Positions 43,319 through 51,879 are shown, counted from the first letter of the stretch. The stretch is DNA of 64,000 nucleotides from Pseudomonas sp. TCU-HL1 (GCF_001708505.1 NZ_CP015992.1:620001-684000), one strand, 5' to 3'. Notes: a model not told the origin generated them from the sequence alone. Translations and numbers: made by a program.

Positions 43319-44097
43319 TTGGCCTTGAGCGCCGGGAATTAATTGGTGATCTGCCTGGCATAGCGCTTCACCAGGGCGTGAACTCCGAAGCGAGTGATCG
43401 GCCGACCACAACGGTTGAGAAAGACGTGCTGCTCCGGGGGGGGGGGGGGGCGTCCTGAAGTCAGTGATGAGAGCTCATCGGCGGTACGCATCCATAACGG
43501 GCAAAGCCGTGCATTTCCACCCTTGCCTTGCAGCTTGACGAATGCGTTGCGGGCGCCGCCCGCCACCTGCAGTTGCAAATCCGCCACCTTGAGCTGCGCG
43601 GCCCCAGCGGCGCGGGATCCGGTGTTGTACAAGAACAGCAACAGCGCATGGTCACGGATTCCCAGCGCCGTCTGCATATCCGTTGCAGCTAAGAGTGCGT
43701 CCATCTCTGGCTTCTCCAGGTAAGGAATCTGAGGGCGGGCAAACTTCCTGATCGGAATCGAGAGAATGCGCCCAGACCATTCCAGGTGTTCCGGGCCGTA
43801 CTCGCCGACGAAGCGCGCAAACGTGTGCAGCGCTGCCAGACGCTGGTTGATGGTCCTCGCTGTGAGGCCTTTGTTGCTCGCCGCTGACGGGAGGAACTGG
43901 GCGATCAGCTCCCGACTGAGATCGTCCACATTGAGCAGGTCAGGTCGTTTTCCCGCTGCGTGCGCAGCATACCGAATGACCTTGGCGAGCGTGTCGCGGT
44001 AGCTGAGCTGGGTGCTTCTTGCCATGCATCTCACGGTGACCAGATACTCCACCAGAAATCGCCTGACCCGCGGGGCCAACAAGTTCGATTCACTCAT
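43319..44097 (-). pseudogene. Tyrosine recombinase, copy 2 (nonsense and 3'-truncated)
   Basis: Starts MSESNLLAPRVRRFLVEYLV at the ATG at 44097 with AGGAGG upstream and contains the SAM-like N-terminal domain (RSTQLSYRDTLAKVIRYAAH) and part of the catalytic domain (IRDHALLLFLYNTGSRAAGA). A CAA codon of copy 1 is TAA here (43339-43341), and the gene is cut off at AKRV by IS21 sequence, so the HxxR and Tyr residues are missing. A run of 15 Gs at 43436-43450 (six in copy 1) adds three prolines in frame. Same orientation as copy 1. Confidence 0.88.
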
Positions 44098-44106
44098 GGT
44101 GATCCT

Positions 44107-44137
44107 CCTGTCCTGTTGAGCAGACGAACAGGACAGG
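44107..44137. promoter_or_regulatory. Perfect 11-bp inverted repeat over the recombinase leader
   Basis: CCTGTCCTGTT (44107-44117), spacer GAGCAGACG, AACAGGACAGG (44127-44137). The left arm overlaps the ribosome site of recombinase copy 2. It could be a recombination core site, an operator for autorepression or an mRNA hairpin hiding the ribosome site. The matching region of copy 1 is lost. Confidence 0.5.
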
Positions 44138-44519
44138 CTGTGAGTGCCCGGTGCGCGGCCTGTTACGGCTGGACCTGTAACGGTTTGGCGGATGGCAACA
44201 GCAAGGGGCAGGTGGCGTGGCACTGCGGTCGGGGACCTGTACGACGCCCTTGCCTCGGTGGCTCCTGCGGGGCGGGAGGGTTGAACTGTGCTGTAACAGC
44301 CTGCACCATGAGTGGGTGTACATTAAAGGCCACTTGCCATTATTTTGGCTTCATGGCAGGTTCTGTAAGAACCGAGGAGCAGACATTTTCATTTGCGCCA
44401 ATCATAAGCCGTGGGCGGCTGTCGCTAGGACGGCCTGCGACGGTTTATGTGGGGCCCGCCAGGTCGACGCAAGTTCTGCCTGCCGGGGAAGTCTCCAACA
44501 GGGAACGTGCGGGGCTAGA
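44138..44519. other. Intergenic region upstream of the FleN-like gene
   Basis: 382 bp without a supported gene. A frame upstream of and in register with the FleN-like gene is open from 44217, but its sequence (MALRSGTCTTPLPRWLLRGG) has no family resemblance. The promoter of the polysaccharide locus's first genes should lie here; I see no clear sigma-70 or sigma-54 element. Confidence 0.35.
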
Positions 44520-45314
44520 GTGAAATTGAATTCGATACAGGTTATTGCAGTAACCAGCGGAAAGGGCGGCGTCGGCAAGACGCAAGTGTCGATCAACCTG
44601 GCGATCGCGCTGGCTAGAAGGGGGCGGAGAGTCGCACTGCTGGACGCTGACTTGAGATTGGCCAACGTTGACATTGCCTTGGGCCTGGACGTCAAGTCCT
44701 GCTCCGCTGACGTGCTTGCCGGGAGGTGTAGCCTTGCCGAGATAGTCCGGAGGGGGCCGGCAGCCATTCATGTTGCGCCGTCAGCGTCTGGCCTGGCGCC
44801 TGCCACGACCGCCGAAATTGCAGGTCTTATTCACGCCTTCAGTGAAATTGCCGATGACCTGGACATGCTGGTCATCGACACGGCTAGCGGCATTGACGAG
44901 TCAGTAGTCAGCTTTGCCTGTGCTGCCCAGGAAGTCCTGGTCGTCGTTTGCGATGAGCCCACGTCGGTCGCCAACGCATTCGCGCTCATCAAGCTTCTCC
45001 ACTTCAAGCACGGTTTATGTCGTTTTCACATACTTGCGAACATGACCCGTACGCCGGAAGAAGGGCCCTACCTGTACAAGAAAATGCTCAAGATGACCGA
45101 GCGATCCCTGGATGTCGCCCTGCATTACCTGGGCGCCGTACCTTTTGACGACCAGTTGCAGGCGGCGATTCGCCGGCAGCGCGCCGTTATCGAAGAGTTC
45201 CCCCGATCCAGATGTGCGCTCGCATTCAAGACCATCGCCAACAGGGTCAATGGCTGGCCCCTGCCAGCGACTCCGAAGGGCAGCCTAGAGTTCTTTCTCG
45301 AGCGTTTGCTTTGA
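44520..45314 (+). CDS. FleN/MinD-family ATPase
   Basis: 264 residues from a GTG at 44520. Deviant Walker A VTSGKGGVGKTQVSINLAIA (signature lysine and K20), then RVALLDADLRLANVDIALGL, and Walker B-like LDMLVIDTASGIDESVVSFA. The central and C-terminal parts (VVCDEPTSVANAFALIKLL and GAVPFDDQLQAAIRRQRAVI) follow Pseudomonas FleN closely, more than MinD or ParA. FleN normally restrains the activator FleQ and controls flagellar number and c-di-GMP-responsive exopolysaccharide genes. No flagellar genes are nearby, so this is probably a paralogue dedicated to the polysaccharide locus that follows. Confidence 0.85.
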   Translation: MKLNSIQVIAVTSGKGGVGKTQVSINLAIALARRGRRVALLDADLRLANVDIALGLDVKSCSADVLAGRCSLAEIVRRGPAAIHVAPSASGLAPATTAEIAGLIHAFSEIADDLDMLVIDTASGIDESVVSFACAAQEVLVVVCDEPTSVANAFALIKLLHFKHGLCRFHILANMTRTPEEGPYLYKKMLKMTERSLDVALHYLGAVPFDDQLQAAIRRQRAVIEEFPRSRCALAFKTIANRVNGWPLPATPKGSLEFFLERLL

Positions 45315-45563
45315 GTTGAGTAGCCCTGAGGTTCATTTGAACGTGGAAAACGGACTCTGCTAAATTCGGCGTGTAGTGAACAGGGGGCAGGTCAGGCGGA
45401 ATGCTCAATCGCGGGGCGCTCTATTTCCGTGGGCCGTGCAGGTGGCGGGCTATACTCTGCCGGCTACTGCAGGCCAGTGGCCATGCGTTGTTGTGCTCCA
45501 GGTGGTGGCCAAGGGTAGTCAGCCGAAAGCGATCATGGATCGCGAATGCAAGCAAGGAAGTCC

Positions 45564-46076
45564 ATGCAGATGAGCGATACCAGGGAGGCAGCAGACAAGG
45601 CGTGGTATCTGGTTCAGTGCAAGGTACGCCAGGAAAGCCGCGCTGAGGAAAACCTTCTGCTCCAGAGTTATGTCTGCTATCACCCAAAGCTCACGCGAGA
45701 GCGAGTGCTGCGCGGGCAAAGAAAAATCGTCGAAGAATCCCTTTTCCCAGGTTATCTGTTCATCCAGCTCAGCCAGCAGGACAGCTGGGCGCCGATCCGC
45801 TCCACGCGTGGGGTGAGTCGTATCGTCAGCTTTGGCGGCAAGCCAATCGCACTAGGCGATGACCTGATAGAACGGCTGCGGCTGCATGAGCACGCATCGG
45901 GACCCCGGGAGCATATTGTCGTGGGTGAAAAGGTGCTCATCAGCGACGGCCCTTTCGTCGACCTGGAAGCGATTTTCCTGGAAATGAACGGAAACGACCG
46001 CGTAGTGCTGTTGCTGAACTTTCTACAGCGGGAACACAAGATCCTCATGCCCCTGACGGGGGTGCGCAAACTTTAG
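45564..46076 (+). CDS. RfaH/NusG-family transcription antiterminator
   Basis: 170 residues. The N-terminal NGN domain (AWYLVQCKVRQESRAEENLL, VEESLFPGYLFIQLSQQDSW, then IRSTRGVSRIVSFGGKPI) contacts RNA polymerase; the C-terminal KOW-like part is GEKVLISDGPFVDLEAIFLE. The CK-QE-AEENL and FPGYLF signatures place it with RfaH, not general NusG. An ATG at 45546 is in frame, but the one at 45564 has AAGGAAG upstream. It should bind the ops element 370 bp downstream and let polymerase read through the long polysaccharide operon. The 249 bp upstream hold a possible TATACT -10 box at 45451-45456 and nothing else I recognise. Confidence 0.88.
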   Translation: MQMSDTREAADKAWYLVQCKVRQESRAEENLLLQSYVCYHPKLTRERVLRGQRKIVEESLFPGYLFIQLSQQDSWAPIRSTRGVSRIVSFGGKPIALGDDLIERLRLHEHASGPREHIVVGEKVLISDGPFVDLEAIFLEMNGNDRVVLLLNFLQREHKILMPLTGVRKL

Positions 46077-46142
46077 CCTGTGGTTGAAAAAAGCGCGCCG
46101 CGTTTCCGCACCATAGCGCGTCCAAATCATTCATCTGGGGGG

Positions 46143-46170
46143 TCGACCAATAAGAATGAATCTGTATACT
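46143..46170 (+). promoter_or_regulatory. Putative sigma-70 promoter of the polysaccharide operon
   Basis: TATACT at 46165-46170 with TCGACC at 46143-46148, a 16-bp spacer. The -10 is good and the -35 is weak (four of six). It lies after the RfaH-like gene and before the ops element, where the operon promoter should be. Confidence 0.35.
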
Positions 46171-46433
46171 CGCCCACGATTTGATCTAGGGCGTTGGTCG
46201 GCCCTGCAGGCATATGCCAAGCCAAGCCTCGAGCTGGCGCATGAAGCGTGCACGACGAGTGAACAGAAAGCCCGGCATGTGTCTGTAGTGTCGTTGTATC
46301 CGAAGGGTTGAATACAAGTCCGGGGTATTGCCGTTACCTAATTCAGTCCTCTTGCCGATTTCGCAGCACGCTTTCCGTGCTAAGGGATTGCGCTTGCAGA
46401 AAACCAGTCAGGAACCACCGGTCTCAGGAAGCG

Positions 46434-46459
46434 ACGTAAAATCCTGGGGCGGTAGCGTT
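46434..46459 (+). promoter_or_regulatory. JUMPstart/ops element for RfaH-type antitermination
   Basis: GTAAAATCCTGGGGCGGTAG followed by CGTTCC. The core GGCGGTAGCGTTC at 46448-46460 matches the ops consensus GGCGGTAGCGTG except near its end, and GTAAA with a G-run ahead is the JUMPstart context. It sits about 350 bp before the first structural gene in a 730-bp leader without any supported gene, exactly where RfaH recruitment sites lie in other polysaccharide operons. Confidence 0.8.
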
Positions 46460-46808
46460 CCAGAACCTGGATTGCGGCGACTCGGCAGCAGGACGCTTGC
46501 GCTGACACTCATCTGGCGAATGCCGGTGTCAGTGGCAAGGCAGGAAGCCGGCTTGCAGAAAAAGAACGTTGAATCGTCATCTGTCAAAACCTTCCCCTCG
46601 ATACTCAGGCGGAGCCGATGCCTCCACGCCGGTCCCAGGGATTTCGTGCGCTGGAATTCAGCTCCGATCACGCGCCCCGAGTCCACACGAGAGGCGCAAT
46701 GACTTGCCCGTCGTAGTAGAGCAGTGTTGTCATACCCCCTAGAGCCGCCCGCTACTCACCGCAGAAGAGGGACAGGATTCCATGCAACAGCTAACGAGGA
46801 CGTTCGAA

Positions 46809-47384
46809 ATGCGCAAAACCCTTTCCAGCCTCACCCTGGCGCTGGCCCTGGCTTCCGGCCAGGCGTTCGCTGACCAGGCTACCCTGGCCTCCCTGCAGGC
46901 CGCAGGTGTCGCCCTGACCGAAGCCCAGGCCCAGGCTGTGGCTGCCGCAGAAGGCGAAGCCCTCGCTGAAGCCATCGCCAGTGTCGTTGCCGCCAACCCC
47001 GAAGCCGCAGCCAGCATCGTAGCCGCAGCGGTCGCTGCCGCTCCGGCCCAGGCTGCCGCCATTACCGCAGCTGCCGTTGCTGCCGCACCGGCTCAGGCCG
47101 CTGCCATCACCACCGCGGCGGTCAAGGCTGCCCCGGCCCAGGCTGCCGCCATCACCGCCGCAGCTGTCAAGGCAGCTCCGGCCCAGGCAACTTCCATTGC
47201 TTCCGCAGCTGAAAGCGCCGCACCCGAACAGGCTGCTGCGATCCAGTCTGCCGCCAGCAACGCCGCGAGCGACAACTCGTCCGCGGTTGCCAGCAACAGC
47301 GGCAGCAACAGCGGCGCAACCTCCTCCAGCGTGCCGAGCGGCAGCGGTGGCGGTGGCGGCAGCAGCACTGCCAGCCCGAACTGA
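46809..47384 (+). CDS. Secreted alanine-rich protein with 15-residue repeats
   Basis: 191 residues. Signal peptide MRKTLSSLTLALALASGQAF-A, then an Ala/Gln/Glu-rich helix and six consecutive 15-residue units (residues 56-145) of the type TAAAVAAAPAQAAAI, then a Ser/Gly/Asn tail (146-191) with a GGGGG run. The units should form a long amphipathic or coiled helix. I start at the ATG at 46809 (ACGAGGA upstream, clean signal peptide); the ATG at 46782 is also in frame. It is the first gene of the ops-controlled operon. I do not recognise a family; a matrix or assembly protein of the exopolysaccharide is a guess. Confidence 0.75.
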   Translation: MRKTLSSLTLALALASGQAFADQATLASLQAAGVALTEAQAQAVAAAEGEALAEAIASVVAANPEAAASIVAAAVAAAPAQAAAITAAAVAAAPAQAAAITTAAVKAAPAQAAAITAAAVKAAPAQATSIASAAESAAPEQAAAIQSAASNAASDNSSAVASNSGSNSGATSSSVPSGSGGGGGSSTASPN

Positions 47385-47491
47385 TCGCCCAACACTCAAC
47401 CGATACACCATCGATGCCTGCGCAACCATGCGCGGGCATCGCTTTGCCCTTTACCCCGGCAAGACCACAGGTAAGGAACACTGGGTTTTCT

Positions 47492-48655
47492 ATGATCACT
47501 AAATTCAACACCAGCGCGCTGGCCGCCGCTGTTTCGGCCGCACTGTGCGCCAATGCATGGGCGGTCGACCCGCAAAGCGTTAAGCTGGCCGATGGCCTGA
47601 ACTTCACGCCCACCCTCGAAGTGAGCGAACGGTACGACGACAACTTCCGCGCGGTGGAAGAGAACGAGGAGTCCTCCTGGATCACTCGCATCAGTCCGAC
47701 CTTCATCCTTGGCGCCGAAGGCCGCAAGAGCGCCTATGCGCTGACCTACAGGGCTGACAGTGACATCTTTCATTCCAGCCACTCGGACGACAACACGGAC
47801 CACCATCTGACTGCGGATGCCGGGTTCGAGTTCGATGCGCGCAACCGGGCGAAGCTGAATGCCGGCTACCACAAGGTCGAAGAGACCGCGTCCGTTGACC
47901 AGAACGTCGAGAACGACAAGTACACCACCAGCAATGTCGGTGGCGTGTACACCTACGGCGCCAAGACCGCCCGGACCCAGATCGACTTCGGTGCCAATTA
48001 CGAGGAGCTGCGCTACCAGAACGGCCAGCACCTCAACGCGGACAAGGAGCGTGACACCACCGCGCTCAGCAGCACCTTGTACTACGCGGTGGCGCCCAAG
48101 ACCCGTGCCCTGGTCGAAGCCCGTCACACCGAATACGACTACGTTTCCAACGATCGCCTGAACAGCAACAACATTGCCCTGCTCGGTGGTTTGACCTGGG
48201 ACGCGACCGCCAAGACCAGCGGTACCGTCAAGATCGGTGGCGAGAAGAAGCGCTTCGACGACTCCAGCATCGACGACCAGAGCGGTTCGATGTGGGAAGT
48301 GGGCACCACCTGGAAGCCGCGCACCTACTCCACCTTCGACCTGAAAACCCGCCGCGCGCTGGACGAAGGTGATAATGGCGCCTCCGCCATCCAGTCCCAG
48401 AGCACCACCCTGAGCTGGAAGCACGAGTGGCTCGAGCGCCTGAGCTCCGAAGTCAGCTACACCCACTCCGACCAGGAGTACCAGGACATCGATCGTGACG
48501 ACAAGATCGACACCTTCGGCCTTGGCCTGACCTACGAAATGCGCCGCTGGCTGGATGTGGGCCTCGGCTACAAGTACTCCGAGAACGACTCCAGCGCCGT
48601 TGGCGAAAGCTACGAACGCAACATCTACTCGGTCAGCTTCACCGCCAGCCTGTAA
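47492..48655 (+). CDS. Outer-membrane beta-barrel protein of exopolysaccharide export
   Basis: 387 residues with signal peptide (MITKFNTSALAAAVSAALCA-NAWA) and a long series of alternating strands with aromatic ends (TPTLEVSERYDDNFRAVEEN; KLNAGYHKVEETASVDQN; LDVGLGYKYSENDSSA), finishing in a strand YSVSFTASL. This is the BBP2/VpsM-EpsL type barrel found in exopolysaccharide loci of Vibrio vps and PEP-CTERM clusters, thought to form the secretion channel with the Wza-like protein next door. The start at 47492 has GGTAAGGAAC upstream; the frame is open to 47414 without a signal sequence. A G/C-run hairpin follows near 48674-48695. Confidence 0.85.
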   Translation: MITKFNTSALAAAVSAALCANAWAVDPQSVKLADGLNFTPTLEVSERYDDNFRAVEENEESSWITRISPTFILGAEGRKSAYALTYRADSDIFHSSHSDDNTDHHLTADAGFEFDARNRAKLNAGYHKVEETASVDQNVENDKYTTSNVGGVYTYGAKTARTQIDFGANYEELRYQNGQHLNADKERDTTALSSTLYYAVAPKTRALVEARHTEYDYVSNDRLNSNNIALLGGLTWDATAKTSGTVKIGGEKKRFDDSSIDDQSGSMWEVGTTWKPRTYSTFDLKTRRALDEGDNGASAIQSQSTTLSWKHEWLERLSSEVSYTHSDQEYQDIDRDDKIDTFGLGLTYEMRRWLDVGLGYKYSENDSSAVGESYERNIYSVSFTASL

Positions 48656-48731
48656 GCCTGCGTTCGTCGAAATACCGGGGGGTATTCGCCCCCCTTTGTT
48701 CCCCTGAGATCTTCAAGAGCTACCGAGCCAT

Positions 48732-49271
48732 ATGGTCATTCGCCTTTTCTTCAGCCTGATCCTTGGCATGCTGCTGATCACCAGCAGCGTCGTACACGCC
48801 GAAGGCAACTCCCAGTACAAACTGGCGTCGGGTGATGTCATCCGCATCAACGTCTTCGGCGAAGAGGATCTCAGCTTCAAAAAGATCCGCCTGACCGATG
48901 CCGGGACCTTCTCCTATCCTTTTGTTGGCGAAGTTCAGGCCAAGGGCAAGACCGCCGCTGAGATCGAGCAGATCATTGTCGACAAGCTGAAGGGCGATTA
49001 CCTGGTGGACCCTCGCGTTTCGGTGAGCGTGCTGCAGTACCGCGAGTTCTTCATCAGCGGCGAGGTGAAAACGCCGGGCGGCTATCCCTTCCAGCCGGGC
49101 CTGACCCTGCGTCGCGCCGTGGCACTGGCCGGTGGTTTGACCGAACGGGCATCGGACAAGCGGATCACCATCATCCGCGACCACGACACCAGCCGCACGC
49201 CAGAACCGGCCAACCTCGACACACTGGTCATGCCCGGCGACACCATCACCATCGACCAAGGCTTCTTCTGA
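48732..49271 (+). CDS. Wza-like polysaccharide export protein (short, SLBB)
   Basis: 179 residues: signal peptide (LFFSLILGMLLITSSVVHA), Poly_export domain (YKLASGDVIRINVFGEEDLS, then DAGTFSYPFVGEVQAKGKT) and a single SLBB domain (FFISGEVKTPGGYPFQPGLT). No lipobox cysteine is seen. It lacks the C-terminal helix that forms the outer-membrane pore in full Wza, so the neighbouring beta-barrel probably supplies the channel, as in VpsN/VpsM pairs. Confidence 0.92.
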   Translation: MVIRLFFSLILGMLLITSSVVHAEGNSQYKLASGDVIRINVFGEEDLSFKKIRLTDAGTFSYPFVGEVQAKGKTAAEIEQIIVDKLKGDYLVDPRVSVSVLQYREFFISGEVKTPGGYPFQPGLTLRRAVALAGGLTERASDKRITIIRDHDTSRTPEPANLDTLVMPGDTITIDQGFF

Positions 49272-49376
49272 TCCAGCAGCAAGCCGTCCTCCCGGCGCAC
49301 CAGGATCCGGGCCGCGCGATGCGGCCGGCGCCCGGCGGTGCTCCAGCGCCCCAACTTGTTCAGAGTTCTCCAAAGC

Positions 49377-51617
49377 ATGGAAAGTAATACCCCTATCATC
49401 GAGCGCAACCTGATCGCCCAGCGCCAGGATGAGGACGACGACGAAATCGACCTGCTCAAGCTGTGGCAGACCCTCTGGCTGCGCAAATGGAGCATCCTCA
49501 CCCTGGTCGCCGTGGTCACCATGGCCGCCATCCTCGCAGTGCTGGCCATCACGCCGATCTACCGTGCCGCCGCCACCCTGATGATCGAGGAGAAGACCGC
49601 CAAGGTCGTTTCCATCGAACAGGTCTATGGCCTGGAAGGCGCCGGCAGCGAATACCTGCAGACCCAGTTCGAACTGCTCAAGTCGCGCGCCCTCGCCGAA
49701 CGCGTGGTACGCCAACTGAACCTGACCACGCACCCCGAGTTCGACCCACGGCAACAGCCCGAGCCGCTGATCGACATCGGCGGCCTGCTGGCACACCTGG
49801 ACTTCAACAAGGTCGTCCCCGTGACTCTGCCCGGCGACCTGGAAGACGAACAGGACCCGACCGAAGCGCAGATCTTTGATTCCGTGACCAAGGCCTTCAT
49901 GGAACGCATCAGCGTCGAGCCCCAGGGCAAGAGCCAGCTGGTCAAGGTGCAGGTGGACATGGCCGATGCGCGCATGGCCGCCCTGGCCGCCAACGCCCTG
50001 GCCAATGGTTTCATCGAGGGCCAGTTGGAGGCCACCATGGAAATGTCCATGACTGCCACCAACTGGATGAACAGCCGCCTGGGCGACCTGCGCACCAAGC
50101 TGAAGGAGGCGGAAGACCGCCTGCAAGCCTTCCGTGAAGCGGAAAACCTGGTGGACGTGGACGGTGTGGCCACCATCAGCGCCGCCGAACTCAATCTGAC
50201 CGGCGACCGCATGATCGATGCGCGCCGCCAGCGCGCCGAAGCGGAAAGCCAGTATCGCCAGGTCCAGGCCATGCGCAGTGGCGGCTGGGAACGCCTGGCC
50301 AGCATCCCGGCCGTGCTGGGGCACCCGCTGATCCAGCAGTTCAAGGCCGAGGAAGCCAAGGCCAAGGCCAAGGTCGAAGAGCTGTCGCGCCGCTACGGTG
50401 CGCGCCATCCGGCCATGGAGGCCGCCCGCTCCGAGCTGAGCGCCGCCTCCGCCAGCCTGCGCGGCCAGGTCGAGCAGGTGGTCGCCGGTATCGAGCGCAA
50501 CTACCAGTTGGCCGCCGCCAACGAAAATTCCCTGCAGGCCTCGTTCAACGCCAACAAGTCGCAGATCCAGGACATTTCGCGCAAGGAATTCAAGCTGCGT
50601 GAGCTGCAACGGGAAGTGGATGCCAACCGCGCCCTCTACGACACCTTCATGACCCGCCTGAAGGAAACCGCCGCCACTTCCGACCTGGAAAGCGCCAATG
50701 CCCGCGTGGTGGACAAGGCCGCGGTACCGACTGAGCCGATCAAGCCGAAGAAGGCGCTGATCGTCGCGATTGCCGCCCTGCTCGCCCTGTTCGTCGGCGT
50801 CGGCCTGACCCTGCTGCTGGATGCCCTGAACAACACCTTCAAGAGCACCGAGCAGGTGGAAGCGCGCCTGAACATCCCGGTACTCGGCATCCTGCCGCTG
50901 CTGAAGAACCAGGAGCGCAGCCAACTGGCCCATATGTTCAGCGCCGACAAGGACAAGAGCTTCTCCGAGTCGATCCGCACCATCCGGACTGGCGTGGTGC
51001 TGTCCGGCATCGACGACCCGCACAAGGTCATGGTCATCACCTCCTCCATTCCCGGGGAAGGCAAGAGCACCGTCTCCGCCAACCTGGCGTTCGCTCTGGG
51101 GCAGATGGAGCGCGTGCTGCTGATCGATGCCGACCTGCGCCGCCCAACCCTGGCCAAGAACTTCGACTTCCCGGTGGGGACCCCTGGCCTGGCCAACCTG
51201 ATCGCCAGCACCGCCAAGCTGGATGAATGCATCAAGCATGTGGACGGCATCGACATGATGAGTGCCGGCAGCGTGCCGCCGAACCCGCTGGAGCTGCTGT
51301 CGTCGCCGCGCTTCGCCAAGGCCATCGAACTGCTCAAGAGCAAGTACGACCGCATCGTCATCGACTCGCCGCCGACCCAGGCGGTCAGCGACGCCATCGT
51401 TCTGTCCACCTTCGCCAACTCGCTGATCTACGTGGTCAAGTCGGCCTCCACCGCCATTCCGCTGGTGGAGAAAGGCGTTGGCCAACTGCTGCAGAGCAAC
51501 GCGCCGGTCAACGGCATCGTCCTCAACCAGGTGGATATCAAAAAGGCCAAGAAGTACGGCTACAGCTACGGCGGTTACTATGACTACTACGGCTACAGCG
51601 ACGCCAAGCAAGCCTGA
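49377..51617 (+). CDS. Wzc-like polysaccharide co-polymerase and tyrosine autokinase
   Basis: 746 residues. N-terminal Wzz domain with a membrane helix (WSILTLVAVVTMAAILAVLA, residues about 40-60), a long periplasmic coiled-coil region and GNVR domain, a second membrane helix (KALIVAIAALLALFVGVGLT), and a cytoplasmic BY-kinase with Walker A TSSIPGEGKSTVSANLA (about 556-570), Walker A' VLLIDADLRRPTL and Walker B RIVIDSPPTQAVSD. The C-terminus is a tyrosine cluster (YGYSYGGYYDYYGYSD) for autophosphorylation. It sets polymer length and couples to the PHP phosphatase downstream. Start at 49377 lacks a good ribosome site. Confidence 0.94.
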   Translation: MESNTPIIERNLIAQRQDEDDDEIDLLKLWQTLWLRKWSILTLVAVVTMAAILAVLAITPIYRAAATLMIEEKTAKVVSIEQVYGLEGAGSEYLQTQFELLKSRALAERVVRQLNLTTHPEFDPRQQPEPLIDIGGLLAHLDFNKVVPVTLPGDLEDEQDPTEAQIFDSVTKAFMERISVEPQGKSQLVKVQVDMADARMAALAANALANGFIEGQLEATMEMSMTATNWMNSRLGDLRTKLKEAEDRLQAFREAENLVDVDGVATISAAELNLTGDRMIDARRQRAEAESQYRQVQAMRSGGWERLASIPAVLGHPLIQQFKAEEAKAKAKVEELSRRYGARHPAMEAARSELSAASASLRGQVEQVVAGIERNYQLAAANENSLQASFNANKSQIQDISRKEFKLRELQREVDANRALYDTFMTRLKETAATSDLESANARVVDKAAVPTEPIKPKKALIVAIAALLALFVGVGLTLLLDALNNTFKSTEQVEARLNIPVLGILPLLKNQERSQLAHMFSADKDKSFSESIRTIRTGVVLSGIDDPHKVMVITSSIPGEGKSTVSANLAFALGQMERVLLIDADLRRPTLAKNFDFPVGTPGLANLIASTAKLDECIKHVDGIDMMSAGSVPPNPLELLSSPRFAKAIELLKSKYDRIVIDSPPTQAVSDAIVLSTFANSLIYVVKSASTAIPLVEKGVGQLLQSNAPVNGIVLNQVDIKKAKKYGYSYGGYYDYYGYSDAKQA

Positions 51618-51726
51618 CCCCGTTGCTTTTCTCCCCCTCTCCCTTTGAGAGAGGGGCCGGGGGAGAGGGCAGCTACCAGCCGGCTCGGTGCCGGGCCGAT
51701 TCGCGAATGAATTCGCTCCCACAAGA

Positions 51727-51800
51727 AGCAGGTCTGCAACCTGAAATCCACGTTCGTAGAACGTGGACTTGCTTTCGGCCCCCTATAAGGGGGCAGCTCG
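51727..51800 (-). repeat. Intergenic repeat element B, copy 2
   Basis: On the minus strand: a C-run/G-run hairpin (CCCCC-TTAT-AGGGGG), GAAAGCAAGT, then the hairpin CCACGTTC-TAC-GAACGTGG (51748-51766). Same order and near-identical sequence as 1344-1396. The preceding 110 bp after the wzc stop hold a C/T-rich hairpin (CCCTCTCCCTTTGAGAGAGG) and a REP half, with no gene. Confidence 0.65.
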
Positions 51801-51817
51801 GAGCAGGCGGCCAAATC

Positions 51818-51879
51818 GTAGCCCGGATGAAATCCGGGAGCGGACGGTAGGAACTTCCCCGGATTTCATCCGGGCTACG
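51818..51879. repeat. REPIN of the GTAGCCCGGATGAAATCCGGG type
   Basis: CGTAGCCCGGATGAAATCCG at 51818 and its inverse ending CATCCGGGCTACG at 51879 form a paired REP. The same unit recurs singly at 52181-52203 and as a variant pair at 9083-9148. Confidence 0.75.

Noticed and set aside
46328..46702. 124-codon frame in the polysaccharide leader
   Set aside because: No ribosome site, no homology pattern, and it covers the ops element; the leader is better read as untranslated.
47396..48466. 356-codon minus-strand frame
   Set aside because: Antisense to the outer-membrane barrel gene, which has a signal peptide and strand pattern.
48720..51722. 1000-codon minus-strand open frame
   Set aside because: It lies wholly antisense to the Wza-like and Wzc-like genes, has a histidine, glutamine and valine-rich shadow composition with no domain, and arises from the codon bias of the high-GC genes.
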